DNA of 64,000 bases from contig NZ_NRRF01000023.1 in the NCBI RefSeq assembly GCF_016583565.1, positions 1 to 64,000 on the forward strand. The letters run 5' to 3'. Shown here one piece after another: positions 50,079 through 58,472 of the stretch. The position numbers and the translations under genes are program-made. Source of the DNA: Thiocystis violacea (GTDB lineage: Bacteria; Pseudomonadota; Gammaproteobacteria; Chromatiales; Chromatiaceae). The notes under the pieces are model-generated. The model was not told where the DNA came from and searched no databases. It saw nothing but the letters and a program-made list of their open reading frames with translations. Position 1 is the stretch's first letter, and every line of letters starts with the position of its first letter.

Positions 50079-50136
50079 CTACTCTCCTTCCGGGCTTGGC
50101 CCGATCACCGAGCTCGACAGACTCCGACAGCGTATG

Positions 50137-50748
50137 TCAGGAGAACAACTCGACCTCGCCCTCCATCTTCGATTGGCGCAGCGTCTCGCGGTAGCTGCGC
50201 TCGCGCTCGATGATGGTGTCGTTGTGCATGCTCCGCAGCTTCTTCACCAGCACGCGTCCCGTCGTCGGGAAGAAGTAGACCTTGCGGGGATAGTTGCCCA
50301 GCAAGTCCTGGGCGGTGACCTTGATGTCTTCGGTGCGCAGGTACTCGACGACGAACGTGGCGTTGCGCTCCCCCACGACGTGATTCTTGAAGCCAGGCAG
50401 CACGTTGCCACCGCCGAAGATCTTGGCCTCCAGGTTGGAGCGCCGCGCGCCGAGCTTGAGCAGCTGGTTGATCAGGATCTCCATGGCGTAGTCGCCGTAG
50501 CGCATGGAGCGGCCAAAGCGGCTGTCGTCGTCGCGCTTGTCGTCCGGCAGCATGAAGTGATTGATGCCTCCGGTGCCGCTCACGCGATCCCGAATGCAGG
50601 CGGCAACACAGGAACCCAACACCGTGACCATGAGAATCTCACGCCTGGAGACATAGTATTCCCCCGGCAGGATCTTGACCGCGTCCGTCTCGAAATGACG
50701 GTCGTAGTAGAGATTGGGCGCCAAGACTTCCTCGAATCCATGATCCAT
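50137..50748 (-). CDS. cheD: Chemoreceptor glutamine deamidase CheD
   Basis: A 203-residue deamidase. The nucleophile Cys is in TVLGSCVAACI, His in GGINHFMLP, and the Thr of the triad is probably in NATFVVEYL. FGGGNVL is also typical. It deamidates specific receptor glutamines and can be held by CheC, which is absent here. The C terminus GEVELFS resembles the tail of the short receptor encoded next. GGAG is well placed before the ATG. Confidence 0.95.
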   Translation of the reverse strand: MDHGFEEVLAPNLYYDRHFETDAVKILPGEYYVSRREILMVTVLGSCVAACIRDRVSGTGGINHFMLPDDKRDDDSRFGRSMRYGDYAMEILINQLLKLGARRSNLEAKIFGGGNVLPGFKNHVVGERNATFVVEYLRTEDIKVTAQDLLGNYPRKVYFFPTTGRVLVKKLRSMHNDTIIERERSYRETLRQSKMEGEVELFS

Positions 50749-50760
50749 CGGGTTCTCCGC

Positions 50761-51621
50761 TCACTGACTGCCCAATGGGGCATAGACCGTCTTGCCTTGT
50801 AGACGGAAGAGGTCCGAAACATGGGTCAGGCTCTCCGAATGGCCCACGAAGAGGAGACCGTCCTGGCGCAGCAGGGGATGGAAGCGCGCCAAGAGCCTGT
50901 ACTGTGTCGGTTTGTCGAAATAGATGAGCACATTGCGGCAGAAGATGACGTCGAAGCGTCCGCGCATCGGCCAGTGGTCGTCGAGCAGGTTCAACGGGTG
51001 GAAGCTGACCAGGGCGCGCACCTCGGGGCGCACGCGCACCATGCCGGCCTGCGCCCCCTTGCCGCGATGGAAGAAGCGCTTGCGCACCTCCTCCGAGAGC
51101 TTCTCCACCCGCTCGATCGGGTAGACGCCCTTGTAGGCGTGCTTGACGACATTGGTGTCCAGATCGGTCGCCAGGATCTTGACCGGCGGCTTCCAGGTGC
51201 CGAAGGCATCGATCATGGTCATGGCCATGGAATAGGGCTCTTCGCCCGTCGAGCAGGCCGACGACCAGAGCGTGACCGGATTCTGACCCTTCCGCTTCAC
51301 CTCCAGGGCGCGCTCGGCCAGGATCGGGAAGTGATGCTGCTCGCGGAAGAAGGACGTCAGATTGGTGGTCAGCGAGTTGGTGAAGTGCTGCCACTCCTCC
51401 GGGTTCTCATCGAGAAATCTCAGATAGCCCTGAAAGGTGTTCAGCCCATTGGCGCGCAGACGACGGGCGATACGGCTGTAGACCATGTCGACCTTGCCGT
51501 CGCTGAGCGAGATGCCCGCATGCTCGTAGATGAGCCCGCGGATCTGCTCGAAATCCGCGGGGGTGAACTGAAACTCGCGCTCGCGCGTCGCTGATTCGGA
51601 AGACAATTGACACGACCCCAT
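50761..51621 (-). CDS. cheR: Chemotaxis protein methyltransferase CheR
   Basis: A 286-residue enzyme that methylates receptor glutamates with SAM. The N-terminal helical domain has FEQIRGLIYEHAGISLSDGK and LTTNLTSFFRE. The SAM domain has WSSACSTGEEPYSMAM, ILATDLDTNVV and FDVIFCRNVLIYFD, with a late FVGHSESL. Receptors in the window ending in WEEF could recruit its beta-subdomain. It is 12 bases from cheD. The Shine-Dalgarno is weak. Confidence 0.96.
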   Translation of the reverse strand: MGSCQLSSESATREREFQFTPADFEQIRGLIYEHAGISLSDGKVDMVYSRIARRLRANGLNTFQGYLRFLDENPEEWQHFTNSLTTNLTSFFREQHHFPILAERALEVKRKGQNPVTLWSSACSTGEEPYSMAMTMIDAFGTWKPPVKILATDLDTNVVKHAYKGVYPIERVEKLSEEVRKRFFHRGKGAQAGMVRVRPEVRALVSFHPLNLLDDHWPMRGRFDVIFCRNVLIYFDKPTQYRLLARFHPLLRQDGLLFVGHSESLTHVSDLFRLQGKTVYAPLGSQ

Positions 51622-51711
51622 CGTTGCGGCTGCCCCGCTCTCTTCGCGAGAGGCTGGTTGCGCGCCTAATTGATTCGGACACCGCGGCCATCGACGCTCA
51701 GCCTGCGAGCG

Positions 51712-54429
51712 TCAAAACTCCTCCCACTCGTCCTCCGCGCTCTGCAACTGAGCCGGCACGGCTGGGCCGGTCGCACGCGCCGTCGCCGCCCGCCCCTTCT
51801 GCCCCATGCGCACCGGCGCGGCAGCACCGCGACTCGCGCGAGCCTCGGGCGTGGGCGCGGCAGGCGTCCTCGCCGTCGGACGCGGCGCTAGAGCCTGGGT
51901 GCGTCCGCCCTCGGCGCCATCGACGCGGAAGACGCTCACGGCCCGCGCCAGCCCCTGCGCCTGCTCCTCAAGCGACTCGGCGGCAGCCGCCGCCTCCTCC
52001 ACCAGCGAGGCGTTCTGCTGGGTGACGTCGTCCATCTGCGTGATGGCCTGATTCACCTGTTCGATCCCCGAGGTCTGCTCGTCCGAGGCGGCGGAGATCT
52101 CGGCGATGAGGTCGGAGACCCGCTTCACCTGGTTGACGATCTCCTCCATGCTCTCGCCCGCCGCGTGGACCCGCTCGCTTCCGGTCGCGATAGCCTGCGC
52201 GTCCTCCTGGATCAGCACCTTGATCTCCTTCGCCGCCGTGGCCGAGCGCTGCGCGAGGCTGCGGACCTCCGCCGCGACCACCGCGAACCCGCGTCCCTGC
52301 TCGCCGGCCCGCGCCGCCTCGACCGCGGCGTTGAGCGCCAGGATGTTGGTCTGGAAGGCGATGCCGTCGATGACGGAGATGATGTCGCTGATCTTCTCGG
52401 CACTCGCGGTGATGACCTGCATGGACGCGACAGCGGCCTTGACCTGCTCACCGCCGCGGCTCGCCGAGTCACGCGCGCCACTGGAAAGCAGGTTCGCCTG
52501 GCGGGCGTTGTCCGCGTTCTGTTTGACCGTCGAGGTCAGCTCTTCCATGCTCGAGGCGGTCTCCTCAAGACTGGATGCCTGCTCCTCGGTGCGTTGCGAG
52601 AGGTCCGAGTTGCCGGATGCGATCTCACCGGCCGCCGTATTGATGGTGTCGGCCGATTCCTTGATCTGGCCAATCAGCTGCTTGAGCGTACCCACTGTGT
52701 CATTGGTACTGTCTTTCAGCTGTCCGAAGGTGCCCTGATAGTCGCCGTCCATCCGCTGGTTCAGATCACCCTGAGAGACCGCATCGAGCACCCGAGCCAC
52801 CTCGCCCAGGCCGCGCGCGGTGATCTCCACCAAGGTATTGATGCCTTCGCCGAGACGCTTGAAGAAACCATCGAGATCATGCGTCGCCACCCGATTGGAG
52901 AAATCGCCGGCCGCGGCGGCCTCCACCAGGGCGGTCACTTCGCGCTCGATCTTCAATTCCTCGGTGCGATCCTCCCACTCGATGACCGTGCCGATGCGAG
53001 AACCGTCCTTGTCCGCAATGGGATTGGCGATCAGATTGAAAATGCGCCCAGCGATGGTGATCTGGGCCTCATGCCGGGAACGCATGACCTCCATCATTCG
53101 GTTCTGATGCGAGGGGTTCTTGTCGAAGACGTCGAGACTGGATCCGACCAAACGCTCGGGATCGAAATTCGGCAGATCGCTGCGAATCTCATGAGCGGCC
53201 TTGCGAAACATCTCGATGATCGATGGGTTGGCATAGACGATTTCGCCGTCGGGCATCGACAGCATCACGTTCGAAGCCACGCTATCGAGCGCGTAACGAA
53301 TGCGTAGGCTTTCGGTGGCCACGCGACGGGCTTCGGTCATGTCGGTCTTGAGCTTGGACTGCATGCTGGCCAGCCCCTTGAGCGCCTGGCCGACCTCGTC
53401 TTCGCGCGCCTCGTCGATGACCTGGTCATAGTCGCCGCCGCCAATCGCCGCGAATTTTCCCACCAGATCGCGCAATGGACGGACCACCAAGCGACCAGTG
53501 ATCCAGCCCAGTAGCAACACCAAGGCTGCGCCGATGCCCAAACCGATACCGACCACGCTCAAGATCTGTGCACGAACCGCCTCGGTCACTTCGGACTCGG
53601 GGAACGCCGCCAGGACGCTGTAACCCCAGGGCGCGAACGACCGACGCTCGACCACCCAACCTGCGGGCGCACCGGCAACCATCGCTGCGACCACTTCTGG
53701 GTCCGCATCGCGGCTGTGCATGCGTACCCGCTGGCGATCGTCGAGCAGGACCATGAGCCCCCGCTTCAGAATATGACTGTCGGCAATCCCATCCTCCAGC
53801 ACCTTCAGGTCAGCCTTGTAGCCAACATAGCTGATCCCGATCACGGCCCCCGTGGCGTCATGGATGGGCGCGTAGCCGGTCAGGAAGGGATTCCCCAGAA
53901 TATCGACCTGACCGAAGAATGGCTGATCCGCGCGAATCGCCTGGATCGCCTTACCGTTGGGATCGAGCACGGTGCCAATGGCGCGCTTGCCCTCGCGCAT
54001 GACGTTGGTGGAGACGCGCACGAACTCATCGCCTTGCCGAACGAACAGGGTCGCCGTGCCGCCGGCAATCGCCGTGACGCGATCCACCAGTTCGAACCGA
54101 TTGGCCTGTGGCTGCCCACCCAGCAACAGATCGGGGACTTGGCGCTCGCCCACGGTGACGCTCTCGCCCAGCGACGCGGTGCCAAGAGCCTCGACCCCTT
54201 GCGTCAGCAAGGCCATCGACGCCTGGACACGCTCCTTCATGATCGCGTCGGTCACGGCCAACAAGCGTTCGGCCGAATCCAGCCCGGCTGCAACCTCCTT
54301 CCCCGCCTGAGCACGCATGGCGGCGCTGCCGTTCAACGCCAAGACGCCGACGAGGATCAACACCACGCCGAGGGTAAGAATGGCAACGGCGAGGTAGAGC
54401 TTGGCTTGCAGGCTTTTTCTAAACATCAT
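51712..54429 (-). CDS. Cache-PAS methyl-accepting chemotaxis protein with CheR-tether tail
   Basis: A 905-residue receptor. TM1 is at ~10-32. The periplasmic single-Cache-like domain (~40-290) contains [36 protein letters not shown] and GVLDPNGK-type loops. TM2 is at ~295-318, then HAMP, a PAS domain ([15 protein letters not shown]), a further HAMP-like segment and the signalling hairpin with [26 protein letters not shown] at its tip. The C-terminal linker is Ala/Pro/Arg-rich and ends AEDEWEEF, a CheR/CheB docking pentapeptide. AGGA precedes ATGATG. The organisation matches the receptor at 40510-43299 apart from the sensor. Confidence 0.93.
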   Translation of the reverse strand: MMFRKSLQAKLYLAVAILTLGVVLILVGVLALNGSAAMRAQAGKEVAAGLDSAERLLAVTDAIMKERVQASMALLTQGVEALGTASLGESVTVGERQVPDLLLGGQPQANRFELVDRVTAIAGGTATLFVRQGDEFVRVSTNVMREGKRAIGTVLDPNGKAIQAIRADQPFFGQVDILGNPFLTGYAPIHDATGAVIGISYVGYKADLKVLEDGIADSHILKRGLMVLLDDRQRVRMHSRDADPEVVAAMVAGAPAGWVVERRSFAPWGYSVLAAFPESEVTEAVRAQILSVVGIGLGIGAALVLLLGWITGRLVVRPLRDLVGKFAAIGGGDYDQVIDEAREDEVGQALKGLASMQSKLKTDMTEARRVATESLRIRYALDSVASNVMLSMPDGEIVYANPSIIEMFRKAAHEIRSDLPNFDPERLVGSSLDVFDKNPSHQNRMMEVMRSRHEAQITIAGRIFNLIANPIADKDGSRIGTVIEWEDRTEELKIEREVTALVEAAAAGDFSNRVATHDLDGFFKRLGEGINTLVEITARGLGEVARVLDAVSQGDLNQRMDGDYQGTFGQLKDSTNDTVGTLKQLIGQIKESADTINTAAGEIASGNSDLSQRTEEQASSLEETASSMEELTSTVKQNADNARQANLLSSGARDSASRGGEQVKAAVASMQVITASAEKISDIISVIDGIAFQTNILALNAAVEAARAGEQGRGFAVVAAEVRSLAQRSATAAKEIKVLIQEDAQAIATGSERVHAAGESMEEIVNQVKRVSDLIAEISAASDEQTSGIEQVNQAITQMDDVTQQNASLVEEAAAAAESLEEQAQGLARAVSVFRVDGAEGGRTQALAPRPTARTPAAPTPEARASRGAAAPVRMGQKGRAATARATGPAVPAQLQSAEDEWEEF

Positions 54430-54474
54430 GAAAGTGTCCTAGGCAAGATGATTGGTCGAGTTCCAGGCCGGTAG

Positions 54475-54501
54475 GGCGGATACCCGCCAGGGTGATCCGC
54501 C
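54475..54501. repeat. REP-like hairpin (GGCGGAT type)
   Basis: GGCGGAT and ATCCGCC are 7-bp arms around ACCCGCCAGGGTG, preceded by GTAG. Similar GTAGGGCGGAT hairpins are a familiar intergenic repeat in gammaproteobacteria, though only one copy is visible here. It lies between cheW and the receptor gene. Confidence 0.55.
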
Positions 54502-54604
54502 TCTTCAAGGGTAGCGACCAGCCTGAACGCCCCACGCCGGAATCGCGACCGCGCGGCGGAAAGGATGAACAAGGACATCAGATCCCGTATTCAAGGAACA
54601 CACC

Positions 54605-55108
54605 CTAGGCGACGGCCGTCTGCACTTGCTCGACCAGGCCCATTTCCGCGCTCGTCATCAGCTTCTCGATATCCACCATAATGATCATCCGATCTTCCAG
54701 CGTGGTCAGACCATCGATGTAATCGGTATCCATCACGGCGCCGAACTCGGGTGCGGAGCTGATCTTGTCACGACCGAGCGCAATCACATCCGAGACGCCA
54801 TCGACCACCATGCCGATCACCCGTCCGGCGATATTCAGAATGATGACGACCGTGAACTGGTTGTACTCGACCTGACCCAAGTTGAATTTCAGGCGCATGT
54901 CGATGATGGGCACGATCACGCCGCGCATATTGATCACGCCCTTGATGAAGGCCGGCGAGTTGGCAATCTTGGTGACCGCGTCGTAGCCACGAATCTCCTG
55001 CACCTTGAGGATGTCGATCCCATACTCTTCGTCGCCGAGAGTGAAGGTCAGGTACTCCCGCGAATCGTCGCTCATCGTCGAGGCCCCCTCCTGGCTCAAA
55101 ACGTTCAT
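54605..55108 (-). CDS. cheW: Chemotaxis coupling protein CheW
   Basis: A 167-residue SH3-like scaffold protein linking receptors to Che[47 protein letters not shown] and [10 protein letters not shown] are canonical. Two starts are plausible: ATG at 55108 with GGAG eight bases away, and ATG at 55075 with a GGAGG eleven bases away giving [12 protein letters not shown] list the longer form. Confidence 0.95.
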   Translation of the reverse strand: MNVLSQEGASTMSDDSREYLTFTLGDEEYGIDILKVQEIRGYDAVTKIANSPAFIKGVINMRGVIVPIIDMRLKFNLGQVEYNQFTVVIILNIAGRVIGMVVDGVSDVIALGRDKISSAPEFGAVMDTDYIDGLTTLEDRMIIMVDIEKLMTSAEMGLVEQVQTAVA

Positions 55109-55129
55109 GTCTTAGGCTCCGATGGATTT

Positions 55130-55174
55130 GAAGTTATCAGTGGAGAAGTTGTCAGTGGAGAAGTTGCCAGTGGA
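55130..55174. repeat. 15-bp tandem repeat, 3 units
   Basis: GAAGTTATCAGTGGA, GAAGTTGTCAGTGGA and GAAGTTGCCAGTGGA are consecutive, differing at one or two positions. They fill the gap between the cheA stop and the cheW start. Confidence 0.9.
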
Positions 55175-55179
55175 TCGGC

Positions 55180-57432
55180 TCAAGCCGCCTTGCGGTTGAG
55201 TCGAACCAGGGCATCGACGTCCAGGATGAGTGCCACGCGGCCGTCGCCCATGATGGTGGCACCCGAGACGCCCTCGACCTTGCGGTAGTTCGTCTCCAGG
55301 CTCTTGATGACGACCTGATGCTGGGCGACCAACTCCTCGACCAGCAGTGCCGCGCGCCCCTCGTTGGTGTCGACGATGACCAGGATCCCGTCCTCATGCC
55401 GAATCTTCTCCCCGGCGAAGCCGAAGACGTCGTGCAGGACCACCAGCGGCAGATACTCGCCATTGACCAACGCCAACTGGCCACGCCCCGCAACCGACTT
55501 GAATTGCTCGGGTCTCGGCTGGATCGACTCCCGGATGGCGGTGAGCGGCAGGATGAAGATCTCCTCGCCCATGCGCACCGAGAGACCGTCCAGGATCGCC
55601 AGGGTGAGCGGCAGCCGGATGGTGATCTGGGTGCCCCGGCCCGGCTTGGAGTCGATGTCGACCCGGCCGTTCATCTCCTCGATGTTGCGCCGCACCACGT
55701 CCATGCCGACGCCGCGACCGGAGATGTCGGTCACCTTTTCCGCCGTCGAGAATCCGGCATGGAAGATGAGTTGCCAGACCTCTTTGTCAGTCGGGTTCTC
55801 GGGCATGGGGATGCCCTGCTTCGCGGCCTTGGCCAACAGCTTTTCGCGGCTGAGTCCGGCGCCGTCGTCGCTCACCTCGACCACGACGCTGCCGCCACGG
55901 TGGCTGGCGCGCAGCAGAATCTCGCCGATCTCGGGCTTGCCCGCCTCGCGGCGCTGCTCCGGCAGCTCGATGCCATGATCGATGCTGTTGCGCACCAGAT
56001 GGTTGAGCGGATCGGCCAGACGCTCGATCAGCCCCTTGTCCAGCTCGGTATCCTCGCCGACGAGCTTGAGCGTCACCTTCTTCCCCAAACTCGCCGCGGT
56101 GTCTCGCACCACGCGCGGGAAACGGTTGAAGACGAAATTGATCGGCATCATGCGGATGGACATCACCGCCTGCTGCAGGTCGCGCGAATTGCGCTCCAGG
56201 TTGGAGAGTCCGCTGAAGATGCGCTCGAAGAGCACGGGGTCGAGGTTGGAGGCCGACTCCGCGAGCATGGCGTGCGTGATGACCAGCTCGCCGACCAGAT
56301 TGATGAGCTGATCGACCTTTTCCACGCTCACGCGGATCGAGGTCTCGGCGGCGGCGGGACGCGCGGCCCCGGCCGCCATGGGCTTGCGCTCGCCCCCCTT
56401 GATCGAACGCAGGGGCTGCGCCGCGCTTGCGGATGTCTCGTGATCGCCAGCCTCTTCAGGCACACCGGGCGCGGCGTCGAAAAAGCCGAAACCCTGCGCC
56501 TCTTCGGCGCGACTCCGGCTCGCGACGGCAGCGACTTCCTGCATCCCAGGACTGCCGCCGAAGAGTCCGAAACCGCTCTCCTCCTGATCCAGTGCCTGCT
56601 CGCTACCGGGTGCCCCGGCGAAGAAACCGAATCCATCCTCATCCTCATTCTGCTCCAGCGCCGGCGCGCGACCCGGCGCCCCGGCGAAGAAGCCGAATCC
56701 GTCTTCTTCCTCATCCTCCAGGCACGCGGAAGCGGTCTGCTGGGAAACGGCGCTGTCGACCGTGATCTCGACAGGCTCCGGGTCGCCGAGGAAGGCGATG
56801 ACATCGCGGATGCCACGCTCGTCGCTGGCGCTCGTCAGACGCCAATGGTGGAGATCCTCCGCATCCTCCCGCACCCGTTCGAGCGGACCGAGCATGACGA
56901 GGGCATCGGCAAGCGCGCGAAGATCCGCGCCCGAGAGCGGCCCGATCTCGCTTGGCCGAAAGCGCAGCTGCCAGGTCACCGGCTCGCGCGGCGCCGCCGG
57001 GCTCGCGGCGACGGGCTCGATCGCGTCACCGCCCTCCGTCGGATCCAGTCGAGCCAGGATCTCGAGCCGCTGGCAGACCTCCGCGACGCGCGGATCTTCG
57101 TATTCGGTTCCGGACTGATGCGCGGCGAGCTGCTCCTTGAGGACATCGCCCGCCTGGAGGAAGGCATCGATCATCTCGACCGTGGGCGCCAGCTCCTGCT
57201 TGCGCAGCCGGTCCAAAAGGGTCTCCAGGACATGGGTCACCTCGGCCATGTCGCCGAAGCCGAAGGTGCCAGCCCCGCCCTTGATGGAATGCGCCGCGCG
57301 AAAGATGGCGTTCAGCGTCTCCAAGTCCGGCGCCTCGACATCCACCTCGAGCAGTAGCCCTTCCATCGCGGCCAGGTGCTCGCCGGCCTCTTCGAAGAAC
57401 ACCTGATAGAACTGACTCAAATCGATGGCCAT
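55180..57432 (-). CDS. cheA: Chemotaxis histidine kinase CheA with GFGFF repeats
   Basis: A 750-residue kinase. The Hpt domain has phospho-His48 in AAHSIKGGAGTFGF. A P2-like region lies at ~152-222. Four repeats of the type GFGFFxGAPG follow at 245-254, 267-276, 287-296 and 314-323. Dimerisation (EKVDQLINLVGELV) comes next, then ATP binding (LNHLVRNSIDHGIE, VSDDGAGLS, DISGRGVGMDVV) and a CheW-like domain. It phosphorylates CheY and CheB. The second ATG (57432) has GAGGGG at ideal spacing; the first ATG (57438) is too close to it. It follows cheY by 34 bases. Confidence 0.96.
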   Translation of the reverse strand: MAIDLSQFYQVFFEEAGEHLAAMEGLLLEVDVEAPDLETLNAIFRAAHSIKGGAGTFGFGDMAEVTHVLETLLDRLRKQELAPTVEMIDAFLQAGDVLKEQLAAHQSGTEYEDPRVAEVCQRLEILARLDPTEGGDAIEPVAASPAAPREPVTWQLRFRPSEIGPLSGADLRALADALVMLGPLERVREDAEDLHHWRLTSASDERGIRDVIAFLGDPEPVEITVDSAVSQQTASACLEDEEEDGFGFFAGAPGRAPALEQNEDEDGFGFFAGAPGSEQALDQEESGFGLFGGSPGMQEVAAVASRSRAEEAQGFGFFDAAPGVPEEAGDHETSASAAQPLRSIKGGERKPMAAGAARPAAAETSIRVSVEKVDQLINLVGELVITHAMLAESASNLDPVLFERIFSGLSNLERNSRDLQQAVMSIRMMPINFVFNRFPRVVRDTAASLGKKVTLKLVGEDTELDKGLIERLADPLNHLVRNSIDHGIELPEQRREAGKPEIGEILLRASHRGGSVVVEVSDDGAGLSREKLLAKAAKQGIPMPENPTDKEVWQLIFHAGFSTAEKVTDISGRGVGMDVVRRNIEEMNGRVDIDSKPGRGTQITIRLPLTLAILDGLSVRMGEEIFILPLTAIRESIQPRPEQFKSVAGRGQLALVNGEYLPLVVLHDVFGFAGEKIRHEDGILVIVDTNEGRAALLVEELVAQHQVVIKSLETNYRKVEGVSGATIMGDGRVALILDVDALVRLNRKAA

Positions 57433-57466
57433 TCCCATTCCCCTCGTGTCGGTTGGAGCCGCGCAA

Positions 57467-57832
57467 TCAGCCGATGACCTTGCGTACGACGTCCATCAGC
57501 TTCTGAGGGTCGAAAGGCTTGACCAGCCAACCCGTCGCCCCGGCCGCCCGGCCTTGGCTCTTCATGGCATCGCTGGACTCGGTGGTCAGCATGAGGATCG
57601 GGGTCGTCTTGTACTGCGGCATCGCACGCAGCTGCTTGATCAAGGTGAGACCATCCATGCGCGGCATGTTCTGGTCGGTGAAGATGAGGTTGAAGCTACC
57701 GGAGCGGGCCTTGTCCAGGCCATCTTGGCCGTCGACCGCCTCCGACACCGAGTAACCGGCATCTTTCAAAGTGAACGACACCATCTGTCGAATGGATGGG
57801 GAGTCATCCACTGTAAGAATCGTCTTTGCCAT
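57467..57832 (-). CDS. cheY: Chemotaxis response regulator CheY
   Basis: A 121-residue single receiver. The acidic pocket is TVDDSPS, the phospho-Asp is in IFTDQNMPRMDG, Thr is in LMLTTESS and Lys in WLVKPFDP. It would carry the signal from CheA to the flagellar switch or another output. It is the first gene of the cluster, so the main promoter should lie in the 640-base gap upstream. No cheZ is present in the window. Confidence 0.94.
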   Translation of the reverse strand: MAKTILTVDDSPSIRQMVSFTLKDAGYSVSEAVDGQDGLDKARSGSFNLIFTDQNMPRMDGLTLIKQLRAMPQYKTTPILMLTTESSDAMKSQGRAAGATGWLVKPFDPQKLMDVVRKVIG

Positions 57833-58472
57833 GGCATGCGCCCTGAGAATTGCTGTGGTTCCGATTGCGAGACGCGGTCCACCGGACCCGTGCCTCGTCC
57901 CTGTCGCCTATCCTGACCGAGTGGCCGCTTCCAAGCCGCTGCGCCCGAGCGAGCCGGCAAGGCCGGCTGCAGACGCTCGCCCGTCGTCGTCGGCCCCAGC
58001 GAAGAGGAGGGTAACGGACGCCCAGGGGGGGGTGGTCGTTCCCCGACGGGCCGCCTTGGCGGTTGTGCGAGGCTCGGACTGAGCGCAGGCATCGCAACCT
58101 GACGATCGACGCCAGAGAAGATGCACCGCCCACGACCGCACAGATGTCCAAGACCGCCACACGGCCACTCGCCGCCCGGATCCTCCACCTCGCACAGGTA
58201 CCAATAGATCCGACGCCCCTTAGTGTCCTTGATGCCGCGTCCGCGTTGTGTGAACTAGATCCCCCAACTGAAAGCCGATGACCCTGCTTGCAGCCAGGTT
58301 TGAGGGTTCGGAATCCCGGCTGGCAGTTGGCAGCGATTGGATTCGCGCGATGCGCCGAGTTCCGGGCTCGACGCACGTGGGCCTGTTGTCCGACCTGTCG
58401 GATGCACTGCATCTGAAATGCCGCTGTGCGAGAATCCCCGCCCATTCGACGCACTGAGGGACGACCCAGACG
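57833..58472. other. 640-bp intergenic region upstream of cheY and mfd
   Basis: This divergent gap should hold the promoters of the che operon and of mfd. I cannot point to convincing sigma-70, sigma-28 or sigma-54 elements. A minus-strand frame at about 58087-58254 reads RGIKDTKGRRIYWYLCEVED and continues in low-complexity sequence, without a start codon or recognisable family. A short TGGCAGTTGGCAG repeat lies near 58321. Confidence 0.5.

Noticed and set aside
55318..57357. 679-codon open frame opposite cheA
   Set aside because: It is an antisense shadow of cheA with biased composition and no domain signature.
58087..58254. Possible small protein remnant upstream of cheY (RGIKDTKGRRIYWYLCEVED)
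   Set aside because: There is no start codon after the upstream stop, the downstream part is low-complexity, and no family is recognised. It is kept only as a note on the gap.
57833..58472. Sigma-28 or sigma-54 promoter for the che operon
   Set aside because: No TGGCAC-N5-TTGCW or flagellar-type TAAA-N15-GCCGATAA match could be found by eye upstream of cheY.
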